Virus record (IMG/VR): IMGVR_UViG_3300048790_000015
Location: 1 to 31,431 of that record
DNA length: 31,431 nucleotides
Origin: a virus
Strand: one strand, 5' to 3'
The stretch's first letter is position 1, and every line of letters starts with the position of its first letter. The position numbers and the translations under genes were made by a program. The notes beneath the pieces are model-generated. The model ran no database searches, was not told the origin of the DNA, and saw only the letters and a program-made list of their open reading frames with translations. Positions 6,858 to 14,871 of the stretch are shown in pieces.

Positions 6858-7342
6858 CAACTATAGCGTACAGAGGGGGGATTCTCGCGGCGGACTCGCG
6901 CGAGACGTGGGACGGGGAGGCGGGGGGCACCAGCATCGCGCAATGCACGAAGTTGTACCGTAAGAGGATCGGGAAGCGGGAAGTGATTCTAGGGACAGCG
7001 GGCGCGTCCTACTCGGGGATGGTGTTTGTGGACTGGTTCGGAAGCACCTTGGCTCCTCCAGACTCTCTTACCCTGATGACCGCGGATGAAGACTTCGATG
7101 TCGTGATACTGGATCGCGGCAAGGTCTACACGACTAACCATATGTGCCGCCCCATCGAGATCACGATGCCGTTCTTCGCGGTCGGCTCGGGGCGCAAGGC
7201 GGCGCTCGGGGCGATGTACTGCGGACGCACGGCAAAAGGGGCGGTCGAGGTCGCTTGCCTCGTTGACCCCTTTACCGCCCCACCCATCTACACGATGGCG
7301 ATGCCAGGCTACGTTAAACCTGGTAAACGAACGAAAAGTTGA
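6854..7342 (+). CDS. HslV/proteasome-beta-like Ntn-hydrolase
   Basis: This 162-residue protein begins MTTIAYRGGILAADS, the usual opening of the phage HslV-like family. Removal of Met1 would expose Thr2 as the nucleophile. D14 (in LAADS) and K33 (in QCTKLYR) lie where the Ntn-hydrolase Asp and Lys are expected, and GTAGASYSG follows. Length and glycine pattern agree with a single proteasome-type domain. The GTG start overlaps the previous stop as GTGA. No HslU-type ATPase is seen in the window, so it may act alone or with a host unfoldase. It is the last gene of the plus-strand unit and its 3' end overlaps the tailspike gene on the other strand by 29 bases. Confidence 0.85.
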   Translation: MTTIAYRGGILAADSRETWDGEAGGTSIAQCTKLYRKRIGKREVILGTAGASYSGMVFVDWFGSTLAPPDSLTLMTADEDFDVVILDRGKVYTTNHMCRPIEITMPFFAVGSGRKAALGAMYCGRTAKGAVEVACLVDPFTAPPIYTMAMPGYVKPGKRTKS

Positions 7343-9176
7343 TATTACCGGCCGCCGCCACCGCGCTGCCTTGTAGCGCGGCGGACGCGGCACCGCTCTG
7401 ATACAGCGCCACCGTCGAGCCGCCTGCGGCGATGTTGCCGGTGATCTGCGAGCTGCCTGCGGGTGTGAGGCCGGTGAAGTAGAGCGACACCGCTCCTGGC
7501 GGCCCTCCAGCCTTCGTCACTATTGGCAAGCCGGTGATGGTGATCGCGCCTGTTGGCGACGCCCCACTCCACGTCACACTTCCCTGACCGATGACGCTAT
7601 TCCCCATGCGGCTGTACAGCCCGACGCCTGTGATCGTGCCGACGCTTCCGCCGCCCGATGTGAAGACCGGCGTGAACGCCGCTTCATCCACCGGCCAGCT
7701 AGCTAAACCGGAGCCGGACGGGAGGTAGCGACTGCCGGAGCCGGAGATACTGATCGGAGTTCCAACCACATCTCGAATCATTATGTCTGGATCGTTTGTG
7801 ATCGTAATCGCATGTCCACCCGGCGTGACTATCTCCCCGTGGAAGATGTCGATGCCAGCGCACGAACCGCCGCCAGCGTCGGTTATGCCGTCCCACACGG
7901 TATCCATGTAGAAGTCGTGGATAGAGCCGTAACCCAACCCGAACACGGATACTCCGCACGGAGCACTTACACCGCCGAGCTTATACTCAAGGTACAAGCC
8001 TTGGATGGTGAACACATTGCACAGCCCCATGAAGAACTGGTACACCGTAGATGGGGAGGTCGAGACGTTCGGGTCCGCGGCACAGTTGTTCTGCACATTG
8101 CAGTTGACCCAGGTAACGCAGTTCGCGGTGATGAGGGACGTGTTGTTAGAAGATACACCGCGAAGGCCGTTGTTCGACATGGTGCAATTGTAGAATCCTA
8201 CCGCGCTAGTGTAGTTGTTTGAGTTGATCGGGTTGAACGCGACACCGTAGTTGTTCGAGAAAACCGGAGATGCAAACGTGCCACCCAACGCGGAGCCAAA
8301 CTCGCAATCGTAGAACGAAGACCAAGTCGTCCCGTTGATCTGGAGTGCGGTCCCCCAACCGTTCATTACCACACGGTTCATGTGAACCCGGTTGCAGTTG
8401 CCACCGGAGTCCCCCAGCGTAATGCCTATGCCGGACTGGTTCGTGCCGTAGATGAGGATGTCGTTGATGGTTACGCGACTGCCGCTAATGAAGGGGGTAA
8501 GCACCCCACTCGCTCCGAGCAGGAACTGCCCCGAGCCGGTATACTGCCACGCGCAGTTCTGCCCCGCGCCCTGTAGCACGAGGTACTCAGGAAGATAGTT
8601 ACTCGCCTGGGTGAACTGATACGTTCCGTTCGGGGCGTTCGGGGCGGGCACTTGCACCACGCCGCCGCCATTCTGCTTCACGACCGCGAACAGATTCGTC
8701 AACGCGGTGTTGTTCACCGACGCGGAGGCCCCGACGCCGCCAAGATAGCGCTCCAGGGTGAGCGGTTGGTACTGGAAGGCTATGTTTGATGCGGTAAGTC
8801 CCGCGTTCGACTCCGCCGTCATGATCGGGTACAAGGCAGCACCGACGGTAGCTCCGGTGATCTGGAGTGACGGAACGTACGGGTCAGTGTCTTCTAGTAA
8901 GACGCCGAGCGAAGTATAGAGTTGGACCCGGTAAATCTGCGCCGGGTTCATGTAGATCGGATTGAAACGCCCGCTTGAGTCCGCGGTGCAGCTCGGCTGG
9001 TTCGCACCTGGGGTCTGCGATAGCGGAGTCGTCAGAAGACCGTCCGCATAGACGTTGGCCTGAGTCGTGGTCCCCGTCTGGTAGAACAGGTAGTAGCACC
9101 CAGGCTGGTACGCGCCGTAAGTAGACAGCGGCTTCGCGCGCGGATCGTAGAACAGTAAGCCGGTCGGGGTCGCCAT
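7314..9176 (-). CDS. Tailspike / tail fibre with beta-helix fold
   Basis: This 620-residue protein is the last gene of the structural unit. Residues about 1-110 form an adaptor of the kind that docks to the virion (FYDPRAKPLSTYGAYQPG, QANVYADGLLTTPLSQ, IYRVQLYTSLGVLLEDTDPY). The middle (about 130-480) is rich in Asn/Gly/Ser with short regular strands such as GIGITLGDSGG and GVGFYNCTMSNN-type rungs, as in right-handed beta-helix spikes. Such spikes bind and often cut surface polysaccharide. The C-terminal 110 residues are Gly/Ala/Ser-rich and may trimerise. Catalytic residues cannot be assigned by eye. It corresponds in place to P22 gp9. No variable-repeat or reverse-transcriptase signature was seen near it. 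Confidence 0.85.
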   Translation of the reverse strand: MATPTGLLFYDPRAKPLSTYGAYQPGCYYLFYQTGTTTQANVYADGLLTTPLSQTPGANQPSCTADSSGRFNPIYMNPAQIYRVQLYTSLGVLLEDTDPYVPSLQITGATVGAALYPIMTAESNAGLTASNIAFQYQPLTLERYLGGVGASASVNNTALTNLFAVVKQNGGGVVQVPAPNAPNGTYQFTQASNYLPEYLVLQGAGQNCAWQYTGSGQFLLGASGVLTPFISGSRVTINDILIYGTNQSGIGITLGDSGGNCNRVHMNRVVMNGWGTALQINGTTWSSFYDCEFGSALGGTFASPVFSNNYGVAFNPINSNNYTSAVGFYNCTMSNNGLRGVSSNNTSLITANCVTWVNCNVQNNCAADPNVSTSPSTVYQFFMGLCNVFTIQGLYLEYKLGGVSAPCGVSVFGLGYGSIHDFYMDTVWDGITDAGGGSCAGIDIFHGEIVTPGGHAITITNDPDIMIRDVVGTPISISGSGSRYLPSGSGLASWPVDEAAFTPVFTSGGGSVGTITGVGLYSRMGNSVIGQGSVTWSGASPTGAITITGLPIVTKAGGPPGAVSLYFTGLTPAGSSQITGNIAAGGSTVALYQSGAASAALQGSAVAAAGNINFSFVYQV

Positions 9177-9177
9177 G

Positions 9178-12100
9178 TTATTCCTGCTGTTTGTTAGTCA
9201 AGTTCGGATCTAAGTTCGCTAGCTGCTCTACCGCCGAACCAGGATGGAGCAGTGTCAGAGGCTCGACGGGCTTACCGCGCGCGACCGTCGTCGGAACACG
9301 TTGCGGCTTCGTCAGGTCAACGATATGGTGCTCCACCGAGCGTTTCAGGATGGCGTTCTCGATGCCGCCCGCAGCCTGACCCACCGCTGCTCCGGCGATA
9401 GCACCCGGTATCTCACCGAGCGCTGCGCCCGCGATAGCCCCGCCGTGCTTGATCGCGCCTATTGTTCCGCGGGCCGCGAGGTTCAAGTGTTGCGCAGCCG
9501 CGCCTGGGTAGCTGCGGTCCATGCGCAGATATGCAGCGGAGTCGTTGTGGACTCCGATCTGCCGGAGTTGTTCCGGTGTGAACACCATCGCGAGTTTCGC
9601 CTGGTTATTCATCAGGTAGTTGTTCGATCCCTTCGCGTCCCACATGCCGTCCGTCTTCAAGCCCGCGGCGCGGTACTCGTTCATGAACTGCGCGCGTATC
9701 TCGTTGAGAGACGCCGTTCCCTGTCTATTCAACAAGGTTGCAGGCCCGTTACCGGGGTCTCCGACCTGAGTCAATACGTTAACTAAGTGCCCAAACTGAT
9801 CTACCGGCAAATGCGTGACGTAGCCTGGAATCTTCTCTAACGGCACGTCCCGGTTGATCCCGAGTCGGTCATCCGGGCTGAGTAGTTTCGATACAGCCTT
9901 CGGTTCATCGAGCATCTTGTTACGCAGGGTGTTGACCAGCCGCGCTTTCGCGTACACATCTTCACCCGCGGCTTTCGCCACGTCGTTGTCGAGACCCTGC
10001 TTCGCTCCGCTCACTAGCCGCCCCGTGCGTGGAGTCCACGCATCCGACAGGAACTGGCGCAACGCCTCCGTTTGCTTCACGGTCGGCGGATTGAAGGTGT
10101 CGTTCGCGCCCTTAAAGCCAAGTGTCTTCATCTTCTCATTGATGCCGTTGAGTAGATGTTCGCCCTCGGTGCTGCTGATGAACTCGGCTTTGTTTTCTTT
10201 CAGGTAGTTCTGGAATTCGTTCAACGCCTGGATGGGGGTTGTTCCGAGCCGCTGATTCGCCGTTTCGTAGTTGCTCTGAATCGCATCATCGAGATGCTGG
10301 TGGTAGCCGTCTATCGGGGCAGTGATGGTGCTACCGCGGCGGTACAGGTCCCCGTTCTCCATACCATCAGAGCCGCCGCTCATCGCCACCAGGTTATTCG
10401 CGCCTTCTTTCAACGCGGCACGCTCGCCCCCGATGACTCCGGACATCCGCCGCCCTTGCGGATCATCCACGCGCGAGGTCTGGAAGTCGGTACCGGCCCG
10501 CTTCGTGTCTCCGGTGATAGCGCTTTGACGCGTCTCTTTCAAGGTACCGAGCGCTCGCAGAGTAGACTCACGCTGTATCTGTTCTTGCGGCGAGACTTCA
10601 CCACTCGCGGAGCCCTCGTCCGCGGGCTTCTTGAACGACACCATGTTCGACAGGTCCGGAGGCCCCGAGACCCAGTCGGCCGGTGTCTTCGTCGGGCCTT
10701 GCGGCGTAGATGCGGCGAACGCGGAACCCTTCGGTACACCGCCTGATGCGGGCTCGAAACCACCACCCTCATCCTTCCAGGGTTCGCCTGGCATGATCCC
10801 CGGCTTCTGATCGGCGTAGATCGTGTTGCGGGCGCTTGCGTGACGGTTGAACTCGCCATTCGGCCCGAAGTTCACCCATGCGTTCTGCCCTAGCGTTTCG
10901 CTCGCGAGCGCAGGCTTGGCGGCATCGGAGTACATTGCATTATGCAGACGCCAAGCGTTGTACTCACCATCCGCGCGGAACCCGTTCCCTTCCGCCGCGT
11001 GACCGAAGTAGTCGTGTACGATGCGGAAGATGTCGTTGTTCGTTGCCGGTTTTCCGTCGATCATCTCACCGGAGGGTTGGAGCATCGGGTGGTCGCTCTT
11101 GACCCCCGCAGCCGTAGCCGGGGGTTGGGGGTCGCTGGTAGGCCCGAACCCCGCGTCAGTCGGGTAGACCCACATATGATTGTTGTTGCGGATGTCTTCT
11201 ACCGCGAGCCGCGGGGACGACTCGTACGGGTCCGCTTGGCTGGGCTTGATGAAGTTCACCTTCAAGCCCGCGGCCTTGATGGCTTGGTACTGCGCCATCG
11301 TCTCTTTGTTTAGCGCATCATAGGATGCTTGCACACCGGGGAGCGTCGGGTCCGGCACGGTGCGGTCGTACGCGTCCGCGATCTTCGCCATTTTCTCCGG
11401 CACCACGGCGCGGAAGTCAGTCGGCGGGTTGTACGGTAGGCCGGAGCCAGCCATGTAGTTGCGCGCGACCTGGCGCACAGCCTCAGACGGCCCCGGCGTG
11501 ACGGTGCCGTAGTGGGGGATGTTAACCGGGGTCTGCGGCAAGCCCTCTAGCGGCTTCGGTGCAGGGGCCGGTTGCGTGATGTAGTGCTGACCGGCAGCAT
11601 CCTGGGTGAAACCCGGCTGCGCTTGCGCGGTCTCCGGGGAGACGCTAGTCCACTTCCCTAGCTGCTCGGTATGGCCGTCGTCGTACTGATAGGCGGCATT
11701 GCGGTCCGAATCGACGTGCAGGACCGATTTCTGCTCGTGCTGGGCGGCGAACGCGTTGACCTGGGCCTTGGCCCCGTCCGTCGGGGTCTGCACCGCGTAG
11801 GACGGCTCTGCGGTGCCCTCATAGGCTCCGGAGGTCGGTTGGAACGGTAGGCCGGACGCCTTAAGCTGGTTGCCGAGTTGCTGCGTGTGGGCGGCGTTCT
11901 CCTCCGGCGTACGCTCCGGCCGCTCGGCGGACAGGACCGCGAACGGCTGGCCGGTGGGGCTGTGGATGTCCACCGGGCCGGAGGGTTGGTGGACAACCGG
12001 CGCGGCGGGCGGCGCGGCGGGCGGCGGGGCTCCGGCCGCAGGAGGCGTCGCTGGAGCGGCGTTCGGGTCGGGGGTAGGCTTGGTAGCAGCCGCTTCCTTA

Positions 12101-12777
12101 GCGGCGCGTGCTGCGGCTATGCCTTCGGGGGTGTAGCCTCCGGTCGGGTTGGTGGGCGGGGAGGCTACGCTCTTCGGCGTCAAGGTGGTGGTAGAGCGCA
12201 GGCCGAGGTTGCCTGCGACGTGACCGGCTAGGACCCCTACGGCGGCCTGCGCCAGCGGGCTACCACCGAGGTCGGATGCCCCCTGCTGCGCGACGCCGGA
12301 TGCGGCACCGGCCACGCCCGCGCGCACCGCATTCGCAGGACCGCCTATGATGCCGGGGGCGACCCCCTCGCCTGCGGCGTGGAGGTACTTGTCGAAGGTG
12401 GTCCCTTCCTGGGCATCGACGAGGTCGGAGCGACCGACGTTGCGAGCTTGCTGTTTGATCCAGTCAGAGCTAAAAACATCGTTCTTGTAGTTGTCTTGGT
12501 CTTCCGGTTGCAGCGCTTCGGGGATCGGGTTGCCGGTCAGCTCGTGATAGGTGACTCCCATCGCGGCCTTGCCGAGTTCCTTGATGTTGCGCCCGGTATC
12601 GACCACGGACCCGGCGAGGTCCGCGACACCGGAGTTGAAGCCGCTCGTAGCGGCTTGCACGCCGTCCGCGAAGGTCTGCTGCGGGGCAGCCGGGGGCGCG
12701 TCGAACTGATCGAACGGATTAGCGCCCGCGGCCGGAGCCGCAGGGGCGTCGAACTGGTCGAACGGATTACCGGCCAT
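9178..12777 (-). CDS. Large DNA-ejection (internal virion) protein with embedded enzyme-like domain
   Basis: This 1199-residue protein has a position and composition that match the largest P22-type ejection protein (gp16-like). The N-terminus carries two copies of NPFDQFDAP (residues 4-12 and 20-28), a motif I know from phage internal virion proteins. About residues 215-270 are Ala/Pro-rich. Residues about 440-690 form a distinct conserved-looking domain: DPTLPGVQASYDAL, EDIRNNNHMWVYPTD, HDYFGH (588-593), GFRADGEYNAWRLHNAMYS, then ETLGQNAWVNFGPNGEFNR and YADQKPGIMP. The His/Asp/Glu density suggests a metal or catalytic centre. Near the C-terminus a Gly/Ala-rich hydrophobic run could insert in membrane. 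Proteins of this class are injected ahead of the genome. The ATG (12775-12777) overlaps the stop of the upstream gene. Confidence 0.82.
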   Translation of the reverse strand: MAGNPFDQFDAPAAPAAGANPFDQFDAPPAAPQQTFADGVQAATSGFNSGVADLAGSVVDTGRNIKELGKAAMGVTYHELTGNPIPEALQPEDQDNYKNDVFSSDWIKQQARNVGRSDLVDAQEGTTFDKYLHAAGEGVAPGIIGGPANAVRAGVAGAASGVAQQGASDLGGSPLAQAAVGVLAGHVAGNLGLRSTTTLTPKSVASPPTNPTGGYTPEGIAAARAAKEAAATKPTPDPNAAPATPPAAGAPPPAAPPAAPVVHQPSGPVDIHSPTGQPFAVLSAERPERTPEENAAHTQQLGNQLKASGLPFQPTSGAYEGTAEPSYAVQTPTDGAKAQVNAFAAQHEQKSVLHVDSDRNAAYQYDDGHTEQLGKWTSVSPETAQAQPGFTQDAAGQHYITQPAPAPKPLEGLPQTPVNIPHYGTVTPGPSEAVRQVARNYMAGSGLPYNPPTDFRAVVPEKMAKIADAYDRTVPDPTLPGVQASYDALNKETMAQYQAIKAAGLKVNFIKPSQADPYESSPRLAVEDIRNNNHMWVYPTDAGFGPTSDPQPPATAAGVKSDHPMLQPSGEMIDGKPATNNDIFRIVHDYFGHAAEGNGFRADGEYNAWRLHNAMYSDAAKPALASETLGQNAWVNFGPNGEFNRHASARNTIYADQKPGIMPGEPWKDEGGGFEPASGGVPKGSAFAASTPQGPTKTPADWVSGPPDLSNMVSFKKPADEGSASGEVSPQEQIQRESTLRALGTLKETRQSAITGDTKRAGTDFQTSRVDDPQGRRMSGVIGGERAALKEGANNLVAMSGGSDGMENGDLYRRGSTITAPIDGYHQHLDDAIQSNYETANQRLGTTPIQALNEFQNYLKENKAEFISSTEGEHLLNGINEKMKTLGFKGANDTFNPPTVKQTEALRQFLSDAWTPRTGRLVSGAKQGLDNDVAKAAGEDVYAKARLVNTLRNKMLDEPKAVSKLLSPDDRLGINRDVPLEKIPGYVTHLPVDQFGHLVNVLTQVGDPGNGPATLLNRQGTASLNEIRAQFMNEYRAAGLKTDGMWDAKGSNNYLMNNQAKLAMVFTPEQLRQIGVHNDSAAYLRMDRSYPGAAAQHLNLAARGTIGAIKHGGAIAGAALGEIPGAIAGAAVGQAAGGIENAILKRSVEHHIVDLTKPQRVPTTVARGKPVEPLTLLHPGSAVEQLANLDPNLTNKQQE

Positions 12778-14831
12778 TAGTATCCTGTACCAGGGTTAGG
12801 AACTTGACTGCCGAGCGGGCCTTGCGGCGCACGTTGACGCCCCGGTGCCGGAGCTGCGGGCACGCCTGGGAGGTAGCCGTATTTCGTTTGGAAGTGCGGC
12901 GCGAACTCCGGATGTTGTTGCAAGTAAGCGAGTGCTGCGACTGGCGCGGGAGGCGCGGGTTCGTTCACGCCAGCCGCGCGCTGGAAGTGCAACTCATTCC
13001 ACTGCTTGAACTGGTTCGGATCATTGCGGAACATGGCCCCGTTATTGTTCGGACCATGCAGATAGGGGGCGACACGAGAGGCGCTCGCAATATCGTACTG
13101 AGCGGCGCGAATCTGTTGATCTACGAGGTTCTTCACCGCACCCATACCCATCGTCTCAAGGGACGGAAACGCCTCTTCCTTGTTCAACTTCACGTCGAAC
13201 ATGGCCGGACGCGAGCCGTAGGTCGTCTTGATGCCGTTGATGGCGGCGTTCACCAGATACTTCGCGGCTTCGGAGCGCTGATCCGCGGTCTTGGTGTCTA
13301 GCCCAGCTTTTGCGAGCACCACGCGGAGGTAGCCAGGCAGACCCGCGATGTTACCGTCTGGAGAATCCAGAATCGCCTTCGCCGCCTTGAAGTTCTGTAA
13401 GGCGCTTGAGCTGGCGGTTGTCACGTCCGCGGCGAAGTCCGTTAGCTTAGTCGCTTGATCGACCGGCAGCGCTTGGAGGTCAGTTTCGGCCTTGGTGGCT
13501 AGGCGGCCACCCGGCACCACGTAGGGGTGGAAGGCGTAAGCCGGGTCGTTCAACGCGGTCTTGAGCTGGGCCTGGTACTCTTGCGGCGTGGTGTCGGGCG
13601 GGGTAGCCGGTTGCGCCGCCGTGCCGGTTGCTGTGCCGGTTGCCGCGGGGGCAGAAGCACCAGGAGCACTGGCGGGTTGCGCCCGCGGAGCAGCCCCCGG
13701 CGTGCCGGTTGCCGTGCCGGTTGCCGTGCCGGTTGCCGTGCCGGTTGCCGTGCCGCCTGCTGCCGGGTTCCTGCTATTCGCGTTGACCGCTTGTTGCAGA
13801 CTCGTGTACCCCGCCTGCTGCCAGGGGAGAATCTTGGTGGCGACGCCGTTCACCGGGACACCATCGACCGGGGTGCCCCAGTACTCAACCGCCTTCTGGT
13901 GCTGCTCGGCGGTCATGCCAGCCGGAACAGCGCCGACAACCGGCTGCTGAGTGGTCTCATCGCGTGCTACACCGTCAGCGCCGACCACGGTACCACGACC
14001 GGAGTAGCGGTGCGCGGCGTTGCCGACTTCATCCGCGTAGGTCTTCACGAACTGGTCGGTCTGATCCGGGGTCCAGCCTTTCTCTTTTGCCGTGTTCTGG
14101 ATCAACCGCGCGATGTCGGGGTGAACTGCCTGTAGCGTCGCCATGCGAGTACCGGGGTCGGCGCTAGATACGGTGTAGGCATCATCGTACACCTTGCTCG
14201 CTTTAAGCTGTGCTTGACTTGTGAGCGTAGTGATACGCGCGTTGTGCGCCTTGATGATGTCTTCAGTCTGATCCGGCAAACCAAGCATGGTCTGCGCGCG
14301 AGCGGTGCGAAGTTGCTGAATCTCTTGCGGAGTCCAGATGTCTTTCACGGCGAGATTCTGCTGCATCCCGTTTGCGATGTGCGCCGGATTGAGGTCGGCA
14401 TCGGAGAGCCCTACTCCGCCGCCTGCGGTAGCAGCCGCACCGCTCGCGGTAGCAGTAGGAGTAGTCGCGCCGCCCGCGGCAGCGGCGGCGGCGGCGGCGG
14501 GAGGCGCGCTAGATGCACCGGCAGCGCCGTCCCAGCCGCCTAGTCCACTAGCGCTCGCGGATTGGTCGTTCACAACCGGCGCACCGCCTGGGTTCATCAT
14601 GCTCTGAATCGCTTGCGGAAGGATCGCTAGCTGCATGGCGCTGCGCTGGTTCTGTAGATCAGCTCCGGTCGCTTCTTGTTGCACCAGTCCGGTTTGCGCC
14701 TGCGTAAGCGGCACCTGTGCGCGAGCAGTCAGGTTTGCCGTTGTGGCGTTCTCTTGGTTCGCCAGCCCTTCGCCGTAGCTGGAGAGCATCTGACCGTAGT
14801 TTAGAACGGGTTGAACAGGAAGGTCGGCCAT
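12777..14831 (-). CDS. DNA-ejection / internal virion protein (gp20-like position)
   Basis: This 684-residue protein opens with ADLPVQPVLNYGQMLSSYGEGLANQENAT followed by a long Gln/Ala/Leu-rich helix (about 30-75), which is typical of phage ejection proteins. An Ala-rich linker (about 100-140), a helical middle, and a (Gly-Thr-Ala-Thr)n segment near residues 358-375 encoded by a DNA minisatellite follow. The rest is an alpha-helical C-terminal half with low cysteine content. It lies between the gp7-like and gp16-like genes, the place of P22 gp20. Members are carried in the virion and form part of the trans-envelope conduit. I infer the role from order and composition, since I recognise no catalytic motif. 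Confidence 0.75.
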   Translation of the reverse strand: MADLPVQPVLNYGQMLSSYGEGLANQENATTANLTARAQVPLTQAQTGLVQQEATGADLQNQRSAMQLAILPQAIQSMMNPGGAPVVNDQSASASGLGGWDGAAGASSAPPAAAAAAAAGGATTPTATASGAAATAGGGVGLSDADLNPAHIANGMQQNLAVKDIWTPQEIQQLRTARAQTMLGLPDQTEDIIKAHNARITTLTSQAQLKASKVYDDAYTVSSADPGTRMATLQAVHPDIARLIQNTAKEKGWTPDQTDQFVKTYADEVGNAAHRYSGRGTVVGADGVARDETTQQPVVGAVPAGMTAEQHQKAVEYWGTPVDGVPVNGVATKILPWQQAGYTSLQQAVNANSRNPAAGGTATGTATGTATGTATGTPGAAPRAQPASAPGASAPAATGTATGTAAQPATPPDTTPQEYQAQLKTALNDPAYAFHPYVVPGGRLATKAETDLQALPVDQATKLTDFAADVTTASSSALQNFKAAKAILDSPDGNIAGLPGYLRVVLAKAGLDTKTADQRSEAAKYLVNAAINGIKTTYGSRPAMFDVKLNKEEAFPSLETMGMGAVKNLVDQQIRAAQYDIASASRVAPYLHGPNNNGAMFRNDPNQFKQWNELHFQRAAGVNEPAPPAPVAALAYLQQHPEFAPHFQTKYGYLPGVPAAPAPGRQRAPQGPLGSQVPNPGTGY
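13620..13643. repeat. Two-copy outlier of the 12-bp minisatellite
   Basis: Two adjacent copies of the 12-bp unit cgtgccggttgc (the second with one change, tgtgccggttgc) lie about 60 bp from the main array. They encode another Gly-Thr-Ala-Thr stretch in the same protein, on the other side of an Ala/Pro-rich segment. Confidence 0.85.
13701..13760. repeat. 12-bp tandem repeat coding (Gly-Thr-Ala-Thr)n
   Basis: There are four perfect copies of cgtgccggttgc (13701-13748) followed by a degenerate fifth (13749-13760). The unit is a multiple of three, so copy-number change keeps the reading frame of the ejection protein. It encodes a flexible linker flanked by Ala/Pro-rich sequence. Confidence 0.93.
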
Positions 14832-14871
14832 TATAGGTTCACCGGAATTGAGCTGGGGTCAATAGACGTAC

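Noticed and set aside
7300-7330. Possible bidirectional terminator at the convergent junction (ccagg at 7304-7308 with cctgg at 7319-7323)
   Set aside because: The stem is only 5 bp, lies in coding sequence on both strands and has no T run.
7314-9176. Diversity-generating retroelement at the tailspike, as in some podoviruses
   Set aside because: No reverse transcriptase gene and no duplicated variable/template repeat were found in the window.
10156-10746. Long plus-strand frame of 196 codons inside the ejection protein gene (and similar ones at 9244-9786, 12379-12780, 22013-22597)
   Set aside because: They are antisense to well-supported genes, have Arg-rich out-of-phase composition typical of GC-rich shadows, lack ribosome sites and fit no operon.
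13620-13760. CRISPR-like array from repeated units
   Set aside because: The 12-bp units are directly adjacent without spacers and encode an in-frame peptide repeat.
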